From: Ignavibacteriales bacterium | GTDB lineage: Bacteria; Bacteroidota; Ignavibacteria; Ignavibacteriales; Melioribacteraceae | Assembly (NCBI GenBank): GCA_007280825.1 | Contig: QYQI01000123.1 | Location: 1 to 5,552 of the forward strand | Direction: 5' to 3' | DNA length: 5,552 bases | Part shown: piece after piece, positions 1 to 5,552 of the stretch | Numbering within the stretch: the first letter of the stretch is position 1 | Layout: every line of letters begins with the position of its first letter | Notes under the pieces: model-generated | Told to the model about the DNA's origin: nothing | The model's input: the letters and a program-made list of their open reading frames with translations, nothing else | Database searches by the model: none | Translations under genes and position numbers: made by a program

Positions 1-1019
1 GGAGAAGGTTCTTCTTGTTTCAAAGCCCAATCAGCAGCTTCGTTCACATGTTGTGCAATTTCTTTTTTAAATTCTATGTATGCCAGTTCAGTTAATATTT
101 CCTTCTTCTTCAAAACATTGGAGAAAAGATCAATCGGGTCTTTCTTCAAATCTTCTTTCAACGATTCATCAGGACGATATTTTCTCTGGTCATCAGAAGA
201 TGAATGAGAGAGTAATCTCACTACGTGTGCTTCAACTAGAACAGGACCTTTACCCTGACGCGCGTATTTGAATGCCGATTGGGCAACAACATTAACTTGA
301 AGAAAATCAGTTCCATCAACTTCAATTCTTAATAGATTATCGAAACCTTTCATCATCTCGCTTATCAAAGAATCTTTCCCTGCGGTTTGATATTTAACCG
401 GAACCGAAATAGCCCACTTATTATTTTGAATAACAAACACAACAGGCAGTTTTTCACGGCTGGCCCAATTAACAGCTTCATGAAATTCACCTTGAGATGT
501 TGTTCCTTCTCCACTGCTTACATAAACAACGCCGTTGATTCCTTTTTTCCTCATCGCAAGGGCAGCGCCGACAGCTTGTAAAAACTGAGTTCCAGTTGGG
601 CTGGATTGAGTAGGGACATTGAATTCTTTAGATGACCAATGACATGGCATCTGTCTTCCGCCTGTCATCGGATCGTTTTCTTTACCAAGGAATCCAAGAA
701 AAATATCTTCCGGTTTTGAACCAAGAGTCAACATCAAACCCATATCTCGATAATAAGGGAAAGCCCAATCAATACCTTTCTTCATTGCAAGACCAAAAGC
801 AATTTGTGTTGCTTCATGTCCGGCACCGGCAATATGGAAAAATGCTTTACCCTGCTTAAGCAGGTTCATTACTTTATGATCCATCGTGCGGGAAAGATTC
901 ATAAGACGAAGAGCATTCATCAATTCATCTTTAGTCATTCCGCCGAATGAATCAATTTTACCGGTGGGAGTTGAATCATTACTTTTATCTATAGCAGTTT
1001 CTATTTTTTCTTTTGCCAT
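1..1019 (-). CDS. 2-oxoacid dehydrogenase E1, alpha-type domain (partial, probably a fused alpha-beta E1)
   Basis: This is the thiamine-diphosphate (ThDP) E1 subunit of a pyruvate or branched-chain 2-oxoacid dehydrogenase complex. It decarboxylates the 2-oxoacid and reductively acylates lipoyl-E2. Visible are 339 codons from ATG at 1019-1017, open to the window edge. Seen: the N-terminal substrate/ThDP region FHIAGAGHEA (61-70) with FPYYRD (87-92); the ThDP-Mg motif as GEG (170-172), then 26 residues and NN (199-200); AISVP (203-207); and the loop SHSSSDD with YRP (271-283), matching the conserved His/Ser loop of E1 alpha. The last visible residues, AADWALKQEEPS, resemble the linker in E1 proteins where alpha and beta are one chain. 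A fused enzyme of roughly 650-700 residues is therefore inferred but unproven, because the beta half lies outside. An AAAGGA ribosome site sits 8 nt upstream. It lies downstream of lpdA and lipB on the same strand. Substrate (pyruvate versus branched chain) cannot be decided here. Confidence 0.9.
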   Translation of the reverse strand, partial: MAKEKIETAIDKSNDSTPTGKIDSFGGMTKDELMNALRLMNLSRTMDHKVMNLLKQGKAFFHIAGAGHEATQIAFGLAMKKGIDWAFPYYRDMGLMLTLGSKPEDIFLGFLGKENDPMTGGRQMPCHWSSKEFNVPTQSSPTGTQFLQAVGAALAMRKKGINGVVYVSSGEGTTSQGEFHEAVNWASREKLPVVFVIQNNKWAISVPVKYQTAGKDSLISEMMKGFDNLLRIEVDGTDFLQVNVVAQSAFKYARQGKGPVLVEAHVVRLLSHSSSDDQRKYRPDESLKEDLKKDPIDLFSNVLKKKEILTELAYIEFKKEIAQHVNEAADWALKQEEPS

Positions 1020-1027
1020 TTATCTAT

Positions 1028-1033
1028 TCCTTT
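1028..1033 (-). promoter_or_regulatory. Ribosome binding site of the E1 gene
   Basis: On the minus strand AAAGGA stands 8 nt before the ATG at 1019-1017. It supports this start rather than a later methionine such as Met28 and suggests that E1 is translated independently of lipB. Confidence 0.6.
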
Positions 1034-1046
1034 CTTTGTGCCCCTG

Positions 1047-1110
1047 CCCCGTTGAATAATCCCGTTGAATAATTTGGATAGACAAAAATTTAATAGAATA
1101 TTCAACGGGG
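1047..1110. repeat. 13-bp tandem duplication with an inverted copy (hairpin-forming intergenic repeat)
   Basis: CCCGTTGAATAAT occurs twice with no gap (1048-1060 and 1061-1073). A reverse-complement copy, TATTCAACGGGG, lies at 1099-1110. The outer arms 1047-1058 and 1099-1110 pair perfectly over 12 bp with a 40-nt loop. The inner copy 1061-1071 pairs perfectly with 1099-1109 over 11 bp with a 27-nt loop. The two pairings exclude each other. The element lies between lipB and E1 and would be in their shared transcript if they are co-transcribed. No T-run follows, so it does not look like a classical intrinsic terminator. It could be a degenerate mobile or REP-like element or an mRNA-processing hairpin; the role is unknown. 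Confidence 0.8.
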
Positions 1111-1114
1111 TAAA

Positions 1115-1147
1115 TGTCTTTGCGGTAAAGTTTTAACCACCAAGACA
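1115..1147. repeat. Imperfect inverted repeat just downstream of lipB
   Basis: Arms TGTCTTTGCGGT (1115-1126) and ACCACCAAGACA (1136-1147) are complementary at 10 of 12 positions around a 9-nt loop. Read as a minus-strand transcript, one of the two exceptions becomes a G-U pair. It starts 6 nt beyond the lipB stop codon, and the related-looking tract CACTACGTCACGAAG continues into the last codons of lipB. The wording is of a kind I associate with dispersed intergenic repeats in environmental genomes, but this is recollection and not a search result. No poly-U tail is present, so a terminator role is doubtful. Confidence 0.55.
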
Positions 1148-1152
1148 CTACG

Positions 1153-1866
1153 TCACGAAGATATCTTTTCAAACTCTTTTATGTAACTATTTTTTTCTTT
1201 TATGATGAATTTAGTATAGCCAAAAACTTTTTGAAAATTCTTAACAAGTTTTTCTTTCACTTCGCTCAATTTAATTTCTGTTCCAAGTTCACTTTGGAGT
1301 GAAGTAACATCTTTATCTCTAATTCCGCAAGGAATTATCCCGCCAAAGTATGAAAGATCTGTATTAACATTAAATGCAAATCCGTGCATTGTAATCCATC
1401 TGCTCACTTTAATTCCGATCGCAGCAATTTTTCTTTCTCCCAGCCATACTCCGGTATATTTTGGATTTCGATTTGTACTCAATCCATACTCAGCACAAGT
1501 TTGGATTATCACTTCCTCCAGTCCTCTTAGATATTCTTGTGTATCTTCTTTCCATTCACTTAAATTAATTATCGGATAACCGACTATCTGTCCCGGTCCA
1601 TGATAAGTAATATCTCCACCTCGATCAATTTCATAAACGCTGATACCAAGTTCTTGCAACTGTTCTTTTGTACTGATAAGATTTTCTTTCTCGGCGACCT
1701 TACCCAATGTATAAGTATGCGGATGTTCCAACAGAAAAAGTGTATCGTTAATTTCGTTTCGATGGCGAAGATTAAAAATTTCTTTCTGCAGATCCCATGC
1801 TTGATTGTAATCAATCATACCGAGATCGCAGTAATCAAAAGTTCTATATGTGGATTGATTCGCCAT
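1153..1866 (-). CDS. lipB: Octanoyl-[acyl-carrier-protein]:protein N-octanoyltransferase LipB
   Basis: LipB transfers octanoate from acyl-ACP to the lipoyl-domain lysine of E2 and GcvH proteins in the cytoplasm, the first step of lipoate assembly before LipA inserts sulfur. The 237-residue protein has the full family signature: RGGDITYHGPGQ (82-93), the catalytic lysine K146 in GERKIAAIGIKV, HGFAFNV (161-167), and the catalytic cysteine C180 in IIPCGI. Length is in the usual range of about 210-240 residues. The ATG at 1866-1864 lies inside the end of lpdA, giving a 23-bp overlap in a different frame. No Shine-Dalgarno-like sequence precedes it, so translation coupled to lpdA is likely. The pairing with lpdA upstream and E1 downstream fits a lipoate-dependent dehydrogenase operon. 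The final Ser-Ser-stop codons run into a repeat-like tract (see the 1115-1147 entry). Confidence 0.96.
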   Translation of the reverse strand: MANQSTYRTFDYCDLGMIDYNQAWDLQKEIFNLRHRNEINDTLFLLEHPHTYTLGKVAEKENLISTKEQLQELGISVYEIDRGGDITYHGPGQIVGYPIINLSEWKEDTQEYLRGLEEVIIQTCAEYGLSTNRNPKYTGVWLGERKIAAIGIKVSRWITMHGFAFNVNTDLSYFGGIIPCGIRDKDVTSLQSELGTEIKLSEVKEKLVKNFQKVFGYTKFIIKEKNSYIKEFEKISS

Positions 1867-3247
1867 ACGCGTTAGCCGCCGCTTCCATTATTGATTCTGA
1901 TAATGTCGGATGTGCATGAACAGTTTTAATTATTGTTTCAAAAGTTGCTTCCATAGATTTTGCAAGAGTTAGTTCTGCAATTAACTCTGTTGCTTCCGGA
2001 CCAATTATATGTGCGCCGAGAAGTTCACCGTACTTTGCATCAAAAATTAATTTTACAAATCCTTCCCTCTCACCGACTGCAAATGCTTTCCCACTTACCA
2101 TGAATGGAAATTTTCCAATCTTTAATTCATATCCATTCTCGCGTGCTTTAGCCTCCGTCATCCCTACGCTCGCAACTTGCGGATTACAATATGTACAACC
2201 GGGAATGTTATTATAGTCAATCGGATTTGGGTTCTTCCCTTTGATCATTTCAACACAATGAATTCCTTCTGCCGATGCAACATGTGCTAACCACGGTGGA
2301 CCGATAACATCTCCAATCGCGTAGATTCCGGAAAAATTCGTTTCGTAATTGTTCTTATTAACCTTAATATGATTTTTATAAAGCTCAACTCCTAATTCTT
2401 CAAGACCAAATCCTTCGACATTGCCCGTAACACCGATTGCACATAAAACTTTTTCAGATTTCAATTCTAATTTCTTTCCGTCTTTTTCAATTGTTACAAT
2501 TACTTCATTTCCTTTTACTTCTGCTTTTTCAACTTTTGTTGAAGTATATATTTCAATTCCGCGCTTCTTGAAATTTTTCTCCAGTGTCTCGGACACTTCT
2601 TTGTCTTCAACCGGTAAAATATTTTCCATCATTTCGATGATGGTAACTTTTGTACCAAGTACATTATAGAAATAAGCGAACTCGACCCCAATGGCACCTG
2701 CACCAATTATGATTAAATCTTTCGGTTGTGCAGGCAAGTTCATCGCTTCAGTAGATGTAATAATATTTTTTTTATCAACAGGAATAGCCGGAACAAATTT
2801 CGGTCTTGCACCAGTGGCGATAATTATTTTTTCTGATGAAACAGAATCAATCTTCTTACCGGTACTATCAAAAATATCAATCTGATTTTTTGAAACTAAT
2901 TTCCCGAACCCGCGTATCCGGTCAATTTTATTTTTCTTGATCAGCAGTTCAACATTTTTTGTAATACGGTCGGAAATATCACGGCTCCTTTTTATGATCT
3001 TATTAAAATCAAAACTCAAACCTTGAACAGAAATTCCAAATTCAGTTGAATGATTCTTCATCAAATCAAATATCTCGGCATTCTTCAATAAAGATTTTGT
3101 TGGAATACATCCCCAGTTCAGGCAAATGCCGCCAAGATTATCTTTATCAATCACAACAGTTTTGAAACCAAGCTGTGCCGCTCTAATAGCAGCTACATAT
3201 CCGCCCGGACCTCCGCCAAGAATTGCAATGTCATACTGTTTATTCAA
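1844..3247 (-). CDS. lpdA: Dihydrolipoyl dehydrogenase (E3)
   Basis: This FAD-dependent homodimer reoxidises dihydrolipoyl groups of 2-oxoacid dehydrogenase complexes (or the glycine cleavage system) with NAD+. It has 467 residues, the normal family length. Motifs in order: FAD Rossmann GGGPGGY (11-17); redox disulfide C42/C47 in GGICLNWGCIPTKS; ATG (145-147); NAD-binding GAGAIGVEF (182-190); second FAD motif YAIGDV (309-314); C-terminal catalytic H446/E451 in HAHPTLSE (444-451). The start is TTG at 3247-3245: an in-frame TGA lies 9 nt further upstream, no in-frame ATG precedes the FAD motif, and GAAGGA is placed 5 nt before the TTG. The TAG stop lies inside lipB. A CxxC pair (C351, C354) occurs at the start of the dimer-interface domain. 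The 168-bp upstream gap allows its own promoter, but I could not identify one with confidence. Confidence 0.97.
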   Translation of the reverse strand: MNKQYDIAILGGGPGGYVAAIRAAQLGFKTVVIDKDNLGGICLNWGCIPTKSLLKNAEIFDLMKNHSTEFGISVQGLSFDFNKIIKRSRDISDRITKNVELLIKKNKIDRIRGFGKLVSKNQIDIFDSTGKKIDSVSSEKIIIATGARPKFVPAIPVDKKNIITSTEAMNLPAQPKDLIIIGAGAIGVEFAYFYNVLGTKVTIIEMMENILPVEDKEVSETLEKNFKKRGIEIYTSTKVEKAEVKGNEVIVTIEKDGKKLELKSEKVLCAIGVTGNVEGFGLEELGVELYKNHIKVNKNNYETNFSGIYAIGDVIGPPWLAHVASAEGIHCVEMIKGKNPNPIDYNNIPGCTYCNPQVASVGMTEAKARENGYELKIGKFPFMVSGKAFAVGEREGFVKLIFDAKYGELLGAHIIGPEATELIAELTLAKSMEATFETIIKTVHAHPTLSESIMEAAANAYGESIHI

Positions 3248-3252
3248 TGAAA

Positions 3253-3258
3253 TCCTTC
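3253..3258 (-). promoter_or_regulatory. Ribosome binding site deciding the TTG start of lpdA
   Basis: On the minus strand GAAGGA ends 5 nt before TTG at 3247-3245. With the in-frame TGA just upstream and no usable in-frame ATG, it makes TTG the best-supported start. An ATG slightly further upstream is in another frame and meets a stop after six codons. Confidence 0.75.
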
Positions 3259-3368
3259 AATCATATTGGAAATTGTGCTGAAATATAAATATATGAGCTC
3301 TGAGAACAAACTTAAGCTCCTTTTTATAAATCAAAACAAGTTTTACTACATGTTCGTTCAATTTGGGT

Positions 3369-3396
3369 TATTAGTGATTGGTGACCGATGATTAGT
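3369..3396. repeat. Degenerate heptamer array, GATTAGT type (4 units)
   Basis: Four contiguous 7-bp units on the plus strand: TATTAGT (3369-3375), GATTGGT (3376-3382), GACCGAT (3383-3389) and GATTAGT (3390-3396). The consensus is approximately GATTAGT, with one to three differences per unit. It lies 20 bp beyond the glycosylase stop codon in the gap before lpdA. No protein or hairpin role is apparent; it is probably the remnant of a short tandem repeat. Confidence 0.5.
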
Positions 3397-3415
3397 AATT
3401 TCTTCAACTTCGATA

Positions 3416-4159
3416 CTAACGTTTATCGCCATACGTCTCACGGTTCACGTTATCGAGCAGCATAAAATCCCGTTTTAATCCTTCTTTCTTTAGATCAAAA
3501 TTTTTATTCGGGTAATTGCAGATTTTAAGCAACGGACAAATACCACAGCTTGGATTTGTTGGTTTACAAATTTCACGTCCAAGACGAATAAGATTGGTAT
3601 GAAATGAATGAGCAATTCTTTCGGGGAAATTTTTATTGAGAGCAAAAAAAGTTTTATCGGGTGTTTTTTCCGAAACGATTCCAATTCTGTTTGTTGTTCT
3701 GTGAACATGAGTATCAACGGGACAGACATTTCTATCCAGTGCAAATAACAAAACACAACTAGCGGTTTTCACACCGATTCCTTTGTACTTGGTTAATTCA
3801 TTAATTGCATCTTCACTTGAGAACTTTTTGATATGATCAAGAGATATTTTTCCTGTTGACCGATTAAGTTGGCTGATAACATTTTTTATTGCAGTAGATT
3901 TTGCTCTGGCTAATCCGGCAACTCTAATTATCTTTTCGACTGTTGTCCTTTTTTCATCATACAATTCATTCCAAGATTTATAATGACTTTTTAGATTTTG
4001 GTATGCTTTATAAGAATTATTATCGTTTGTGTTTTGTGAAAGGATTGTGGCAATCAACATATCAAGAGGATCAGGCAACTTTTTATTTCGCGGAGGAATA
4101 CCGAAATGTTTAATAAGCAATAAATTAGTTTTTATGATAAATTCTTTTTGAGTCTTCAT
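3416..4159 (-). CDS. nth: Endonuclease III-family DNA glycosylase/AP lyase (HhH-GPD, 4Fe-4S)
   Basis: This is a bifunctional base-excision repair enzyme expected to remove oxidised pyrimidines and nick the resulting abasic site. The 247-residue protein shows the HhH-GPD fold: LSQNTND (40-46) at the position of the family's LSAQATD; the helix-hairpin-helix KYKGIGVKTA (124-133) with catalytic lysine K131 (E. coli K120); catalytic aspartate D149 in PVDTHVHR (E. coli D138); and a complete iron-sulfur loop C198-x6-C205-x2-C208-x5-C214. It is about 35 residues longer than E. coli Nth (211). Much of the excess follows the cluster, and the last 11 residues are encoded by a degenerate heptamer repeat. 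The ATG at 4159-4157 has no evident Shine-Dalgarno. Lys and Asp together favour endonuclease III over MutY. Exact substrate preference is uncertain because the SQNTND branch differs from the E. coli type. Divergent from the mutase gene. Confidence 0.92.
   Translation of the reverse strand: MKTQKEFIIKTNLLLIKHFGIPPRNKKLPDPLDMLIATILSQNTNDNNSYKAYQNLKSHYKSWNELYDEKRTTVEKIIRVAGLARAKSTAIKNVISQLNRSTGKISLDHIKKFSSEDAINELTKYKGIGVKTASCVLLFALDRNVCPVDTHVHRTTNRIGIVSEKTPDKTFFALNKNFPERIAHSFHTNLIRLGREICKPTNPSCGICPLLKICNYPNKNFDLKKEGLKRDFMLLDNVNRETYGDKR
3417..3451. repeat. Degenerate heptamer array inside the glycosylase 3' end (5 units)
   Basis: On the minus strand five contiguous 7-bp units occur: AACGTGA, ACCGTGA, GACGTAT, GGCGATA and AACGTTA, each with CG at unit positions 3-4. 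They encode the last 11 residues (NVNRETYGDKR) and include most of the TAG stop. Because 7 is not a multiple of 3, no amino-acid repeat results. The units are degenerate, so chance or partial decay remains possible. Confidence 0.45.
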
Positions 4160-4203
4160 TTAATAAATCATTTTCGCTGAAAAGTTATTAAATTCCATTT
4201 GAA

Positions 4204-4209
4204 TATAAT
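4204..4209 (+). promoter_or_regulatory. Candidate -10 element of the phosphohexomutase gene
   Basis: A perfect TATAAT lies 53 nt before the mutase ATG in the divergent gap 4160-4262. No good TTGACA-like -35 stands 16-18 nt upstream (the stretch reads AAAGTT-like), so the call rests on the -10 alone in AT-rich DNA. Transcription from it would start near the first TTCTCAA repeat and include the palindrome in the leader. Confidence 0.35.
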
Positions 4210-4215
4210 TCTAAA

Positions 4216-4249
4216 TTCTCAACTTGCCTACCGGCAGGCAGGTTCTCAA
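4216..4249. repeat. 20-bp near-palindrome flanked by 7-bp direct repeats
   Basis: The core 4223-4242 (CTTGCCTACCGGCAGGCAGG) is self-complementary at 8 of 10 pairs. The exceptions are one A/C mismatch beside the central CCGG and one T/G pair that can wobble in RNA. It is bounded exactly by TTCTCAA at 4216-4222 and TTCTCAA at 4243-4249, as a short inserted element with a target duplication would be. In a plus-strand transcript it forms a stem of about 9-11 bp ending only 8 nt before the ribosome site of the mutase. Confidence 0.7.
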
Positions 4250-4251
4250 TT

Positions 4252-4257
4252 AAGAGG
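4252..4257 (+). promoter_or_regulatory. Ribosome binding site of the phosphohexomutase gene
   Basis: AAGAGG lies 5 nt before the ATG at 4263-4265. The alternative ATG at 4275 would be 17 nt away, so the earlier start is preferred. Confidence 0.6.
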
Positions 4258-4262
4258 TTGTT

Positions 4263-5552
4263 ATGCCAACATTAATGGTCAGCATTTCAGGTGTCAGAGG
4301 AATAATTGGTGACGGACTCGATCCGGAAGTTTTGGTGAACTATACGTCTGCTTATGCTGATTTCTGCGGCAGTGGAAAAATTATCGTTGGAAGCGACGGT
4401 AGAATTTCCGGTGAGATGGTCCGCAGCATTGTTATCGGGACGCTTATTGCAAAAGGTAATGATGTTGTTGATATCGGCATCTGCCCAACCCCGACAGTTT
4501 TGTTCAACGTAAAAAAACTGAATGCGGTCGGAGGAATTCAACTCTCAGCAAGTCATAATCCTAATGAATGGAATGCACTAAAGCTGCTCAACGGCAACGG
4601 CGAATTTATGAGCGCTGAAGAAAATGCCGGCATGATGAAATTTCTTTATGAAACAGATAAAAAATTTTCTGCCTGGGATAAATTAGGTAAGGTAACCCGT
4701 TACAGAAAAGGTTTGGATAATCACATTGAAGCAGTTCTAAAGATGGATTATATAAATATTGCAAAGATTCGTAAAAGAAAATTTAGAGTTTTACTTGATT
4801 GCGTAAATGGCGCCGGTGCTTATTCAATGCCAAAATTATTGAGTAAGCTTGGTTGCAAAGTTATCGAGATGAATTGTGAGAGAACCGGAATCTTTCCGCG
4901 ATTGCCTGAGCCAATACCGGGAAATTTAACTGCAACAATGGAAGCTGTAAAAAAACATAAAGCGGATTTAGGAATTGTTGTTGATCCCGATGTTGACCGC
5001 TTAGTATTAATAACAGAAAAAGGCGAACCATTCGGTGAAGAAAATACGATCACCCAAGCAGTTAAATTTTATCTCTCAAAGAAGAAAGGAAATATTGTTG
5101 TAAATCTTTCTACAACACGCGCAGTTGAAGATGTTGCAAAAGAATTTGAATGCCAGGTCTTCAGAGCTCCTGTTGGTGAAGCAAATGTTGTAAAGAAAAT
5201 GAAAGAAGTAAATGCTGTTATAGGCGGCGAAGGTAGCGGCGGAGTTATTTTACCGCAAACTGTTTTTGGAAGAGATGCACTTACCGGAACTGCAATATTA
5301 CTTCAGCATTTAATTGAGTACCGCGGAAAGATGAGCGGATTAAAAAAATCTTTACCTCAGTATTTTATAGTTAAAAAGAAAATTGAACTCGGTCCGGTTA
5401 CTGAAGGAACGACACCACGAAATCCGGATGATGTAATTAAAAAAATTGTTGAGAAATATAAATCTGAGAAAATAAATCTTGAGGACGGATTGCGGATTGA
5501 TTTTGATGATCATTGGGTACATTTCCGTAAATCAAATACTGAACCGATAATA
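4263..5552 (+). CDS. glmM: Phosphoglucosamine mutase / phosphomannomutase family protein (3' end outside the window)
   Basis: This is an alpha-D-phosphohexomutase that interconverts sugar 6- and 1-phosphates in the cytoplasm. The most likely reaction is glucosamine-6-P to glucosamine-1-P for UDP-GlcNAc and peptidoglycan. Visible are 430 codons from ATG at 4263, open at the window end. The four-domain signatures are present in order: SGVRG (9-13); VGSDGR (42-47); the phosphoserine loop SASHNP with catalytic S97; the Mg loop DPDVDR (241-246); the sugar-recognition loop GGEGSGG (321-327); and the phosphate-binding loop RKSNTEP (422-428), usually about 30 residues from the end, so little is missing. 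The GGEGSGG and SNTEP forms match proteins annotated as GlmM in Bacteroidetes, but these signatures do not exclude phosphomannomutase or phosphoglucomutase activity. The gene symbol is therefore tentative. It has its own leader with a hairpin, divergent from the glycosylase gene. Confidence 0.9.
   Translation, partial: MPTLMVSISGVRGIIGDGLDPEVLVNYTSAYADFCGSGKIIVGSDGRISGEMVRSIVIGTLIAKGNDVVDIGICPTPTVLFNVKKLNAVGGIQLSASHNPNEWNALKLLNGNGEFMSAEENAGMMKFLYETDKKFSAWDKLGKVTRYRKGLDNHIEAVLKMDYINIAKIRKRKFRVLLDCVNGAGAYSMPKLLSKLGCKVIEMNCERTGIFPRLPEPIPGNLTATMEAVKKHKADLGIVVDPDVDRLVLITEKGEPFGEENTITQAVKFYLSKKKGNIVVNLSTTRAVEDVAKEFECQVFRAPVGEANVVKKMKEVNAVIGGEGSGGVILPQTVFGRDALTGTAILLQHLIEYRGKMSGLKKSLPQYFIVKKKIELGPVTEGTTPRNPDDVIKKIVEKYKSEKINLEDGLRIDFDDHWVHFRKSNTEPII

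Noticed and set aside
80..859. Three plus-strand open frames (80-271, 387-581, 632-859)
   Set aside because: All lie antisense to the E1 gene, whose continuous frame has clear conserved motifs. They have no recognisable domains.
1020..1152. Intrinsic terminator between lipB and E1
   Set aside because: Hairpins exist, but neither is followed by a T-run on the minus strand, and their loops are long or their stems imperfect.
1584..1875. Open frames overlapping lipB on both strands (1584-1814 minus, 1600-1875 plus)
   Set aside because: They overlap the well-supported lipB frame and show no family features; their composition is that of shadow frames.
2421..2885. Two plus-strand frames opposite lpdA (2421-2669, 2691-2885), hydrophobic and Ser/Phe-rich
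   Set aside because: Their hydrophobicity is explained by antisense reading of the lpdA coding strand; no start signals or motifs support them.
3285..3330. Possible terminator or promoter upstream of lpdA (GAGCT/AGCTC arms; TATATT-like -10 on the minus strand)
   Set aside because: The arms are only 5 bp with a 15-nt loop, and the AT-rich stretch matches -10 patterns in several registers with no convincing -35.
3490..3756. Minus-strand frame inside the DNA glycosylase
   Set aside because: It is an alternate frame of the glycosylase, which carries intact catalytic and iron-sulfur motifs in the main frame.
4287..5053. Minus-strand frames 4287-4541 and 4820-5053
   Set aside because: Both are antisense to the phosphohexomutase coding sequence and have no recognisable domain or ribosome site.

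Overview
The window is AT-rich bacterial chromosome carrying ordinary housekeeping genes, packed closely and separated by short gaps that are rich in repeats. The protein styles point to the Bacteroidetes/Chlorobi/Ignavibacteria part of the tree. The phosphohexomutase has the DPDVDR, GGEGSGG and RKSNTEP signatures I associate with Bacteroidetes-type GlmM. The E1 protein looks like the alpha half of the fused alpha-beta E1 common in that group. No rRNA, tRNA, phage, transposase or CRISPR is visible, so this placement is an inference from protein motifs only.

Layout. Four genes lie on the minus strand and read leftward from about 4160: an endonuclease III-family DNA glycosylase (4159-3416), dihydrolipoyl dehydrogenase lpdA (3247-1844, TTG start), lipoate-protein ligase B lipB (1866-1153, overlapping lpdA by 23 bp) and a thiamine-diphosphate 2-oxoacid dehydrogenase E1 (1019 to beyond base 1, incomplete). 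One gene reads rightward: a phosphoglucosamine/phosphomannomutase (4263 to beyond 5552, missing only the last part of its C-terminus). The gap 4160-4262 is a divergent promoter region.

How the genes work together. lpdA, lipB and E1 form a functional set around lipoate-dependent oxidative decarboxylation. E1 decarboxylates the 2-oxoacid and passes the acyl group to a lipoyl-E2 (not in the window). LipB supplies the octanoyl group that LipA (not in the window) turns into that lipoyl cofactor. LpdA reoxidises the dihydrolipoyl arm with NAD+. The DNA glycosylase and the mutase (cell-wall or glycan precursor supply) are unrelated neighbours.

Intergenic DNA is the least ordinary part. The lipB-E1 gap holds a 13-bp tandem duplication with an inverted copy, followed by a second imperfect hairpin that reaches the lipB stop codon. 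The glycosylase-lpdA gap and the end of the glycosylase gene contain two different degenerate 7-bp-period arrays. The mutase leader carries a 20-bp near-palindrome flanked by exact 7-bp direct repeats. No gene-free stretch exceeds 300 bases; the longest is 168 bp (3248-3415). I see no convincing new biological system here. The repeats are the items worth a genome-wide search.
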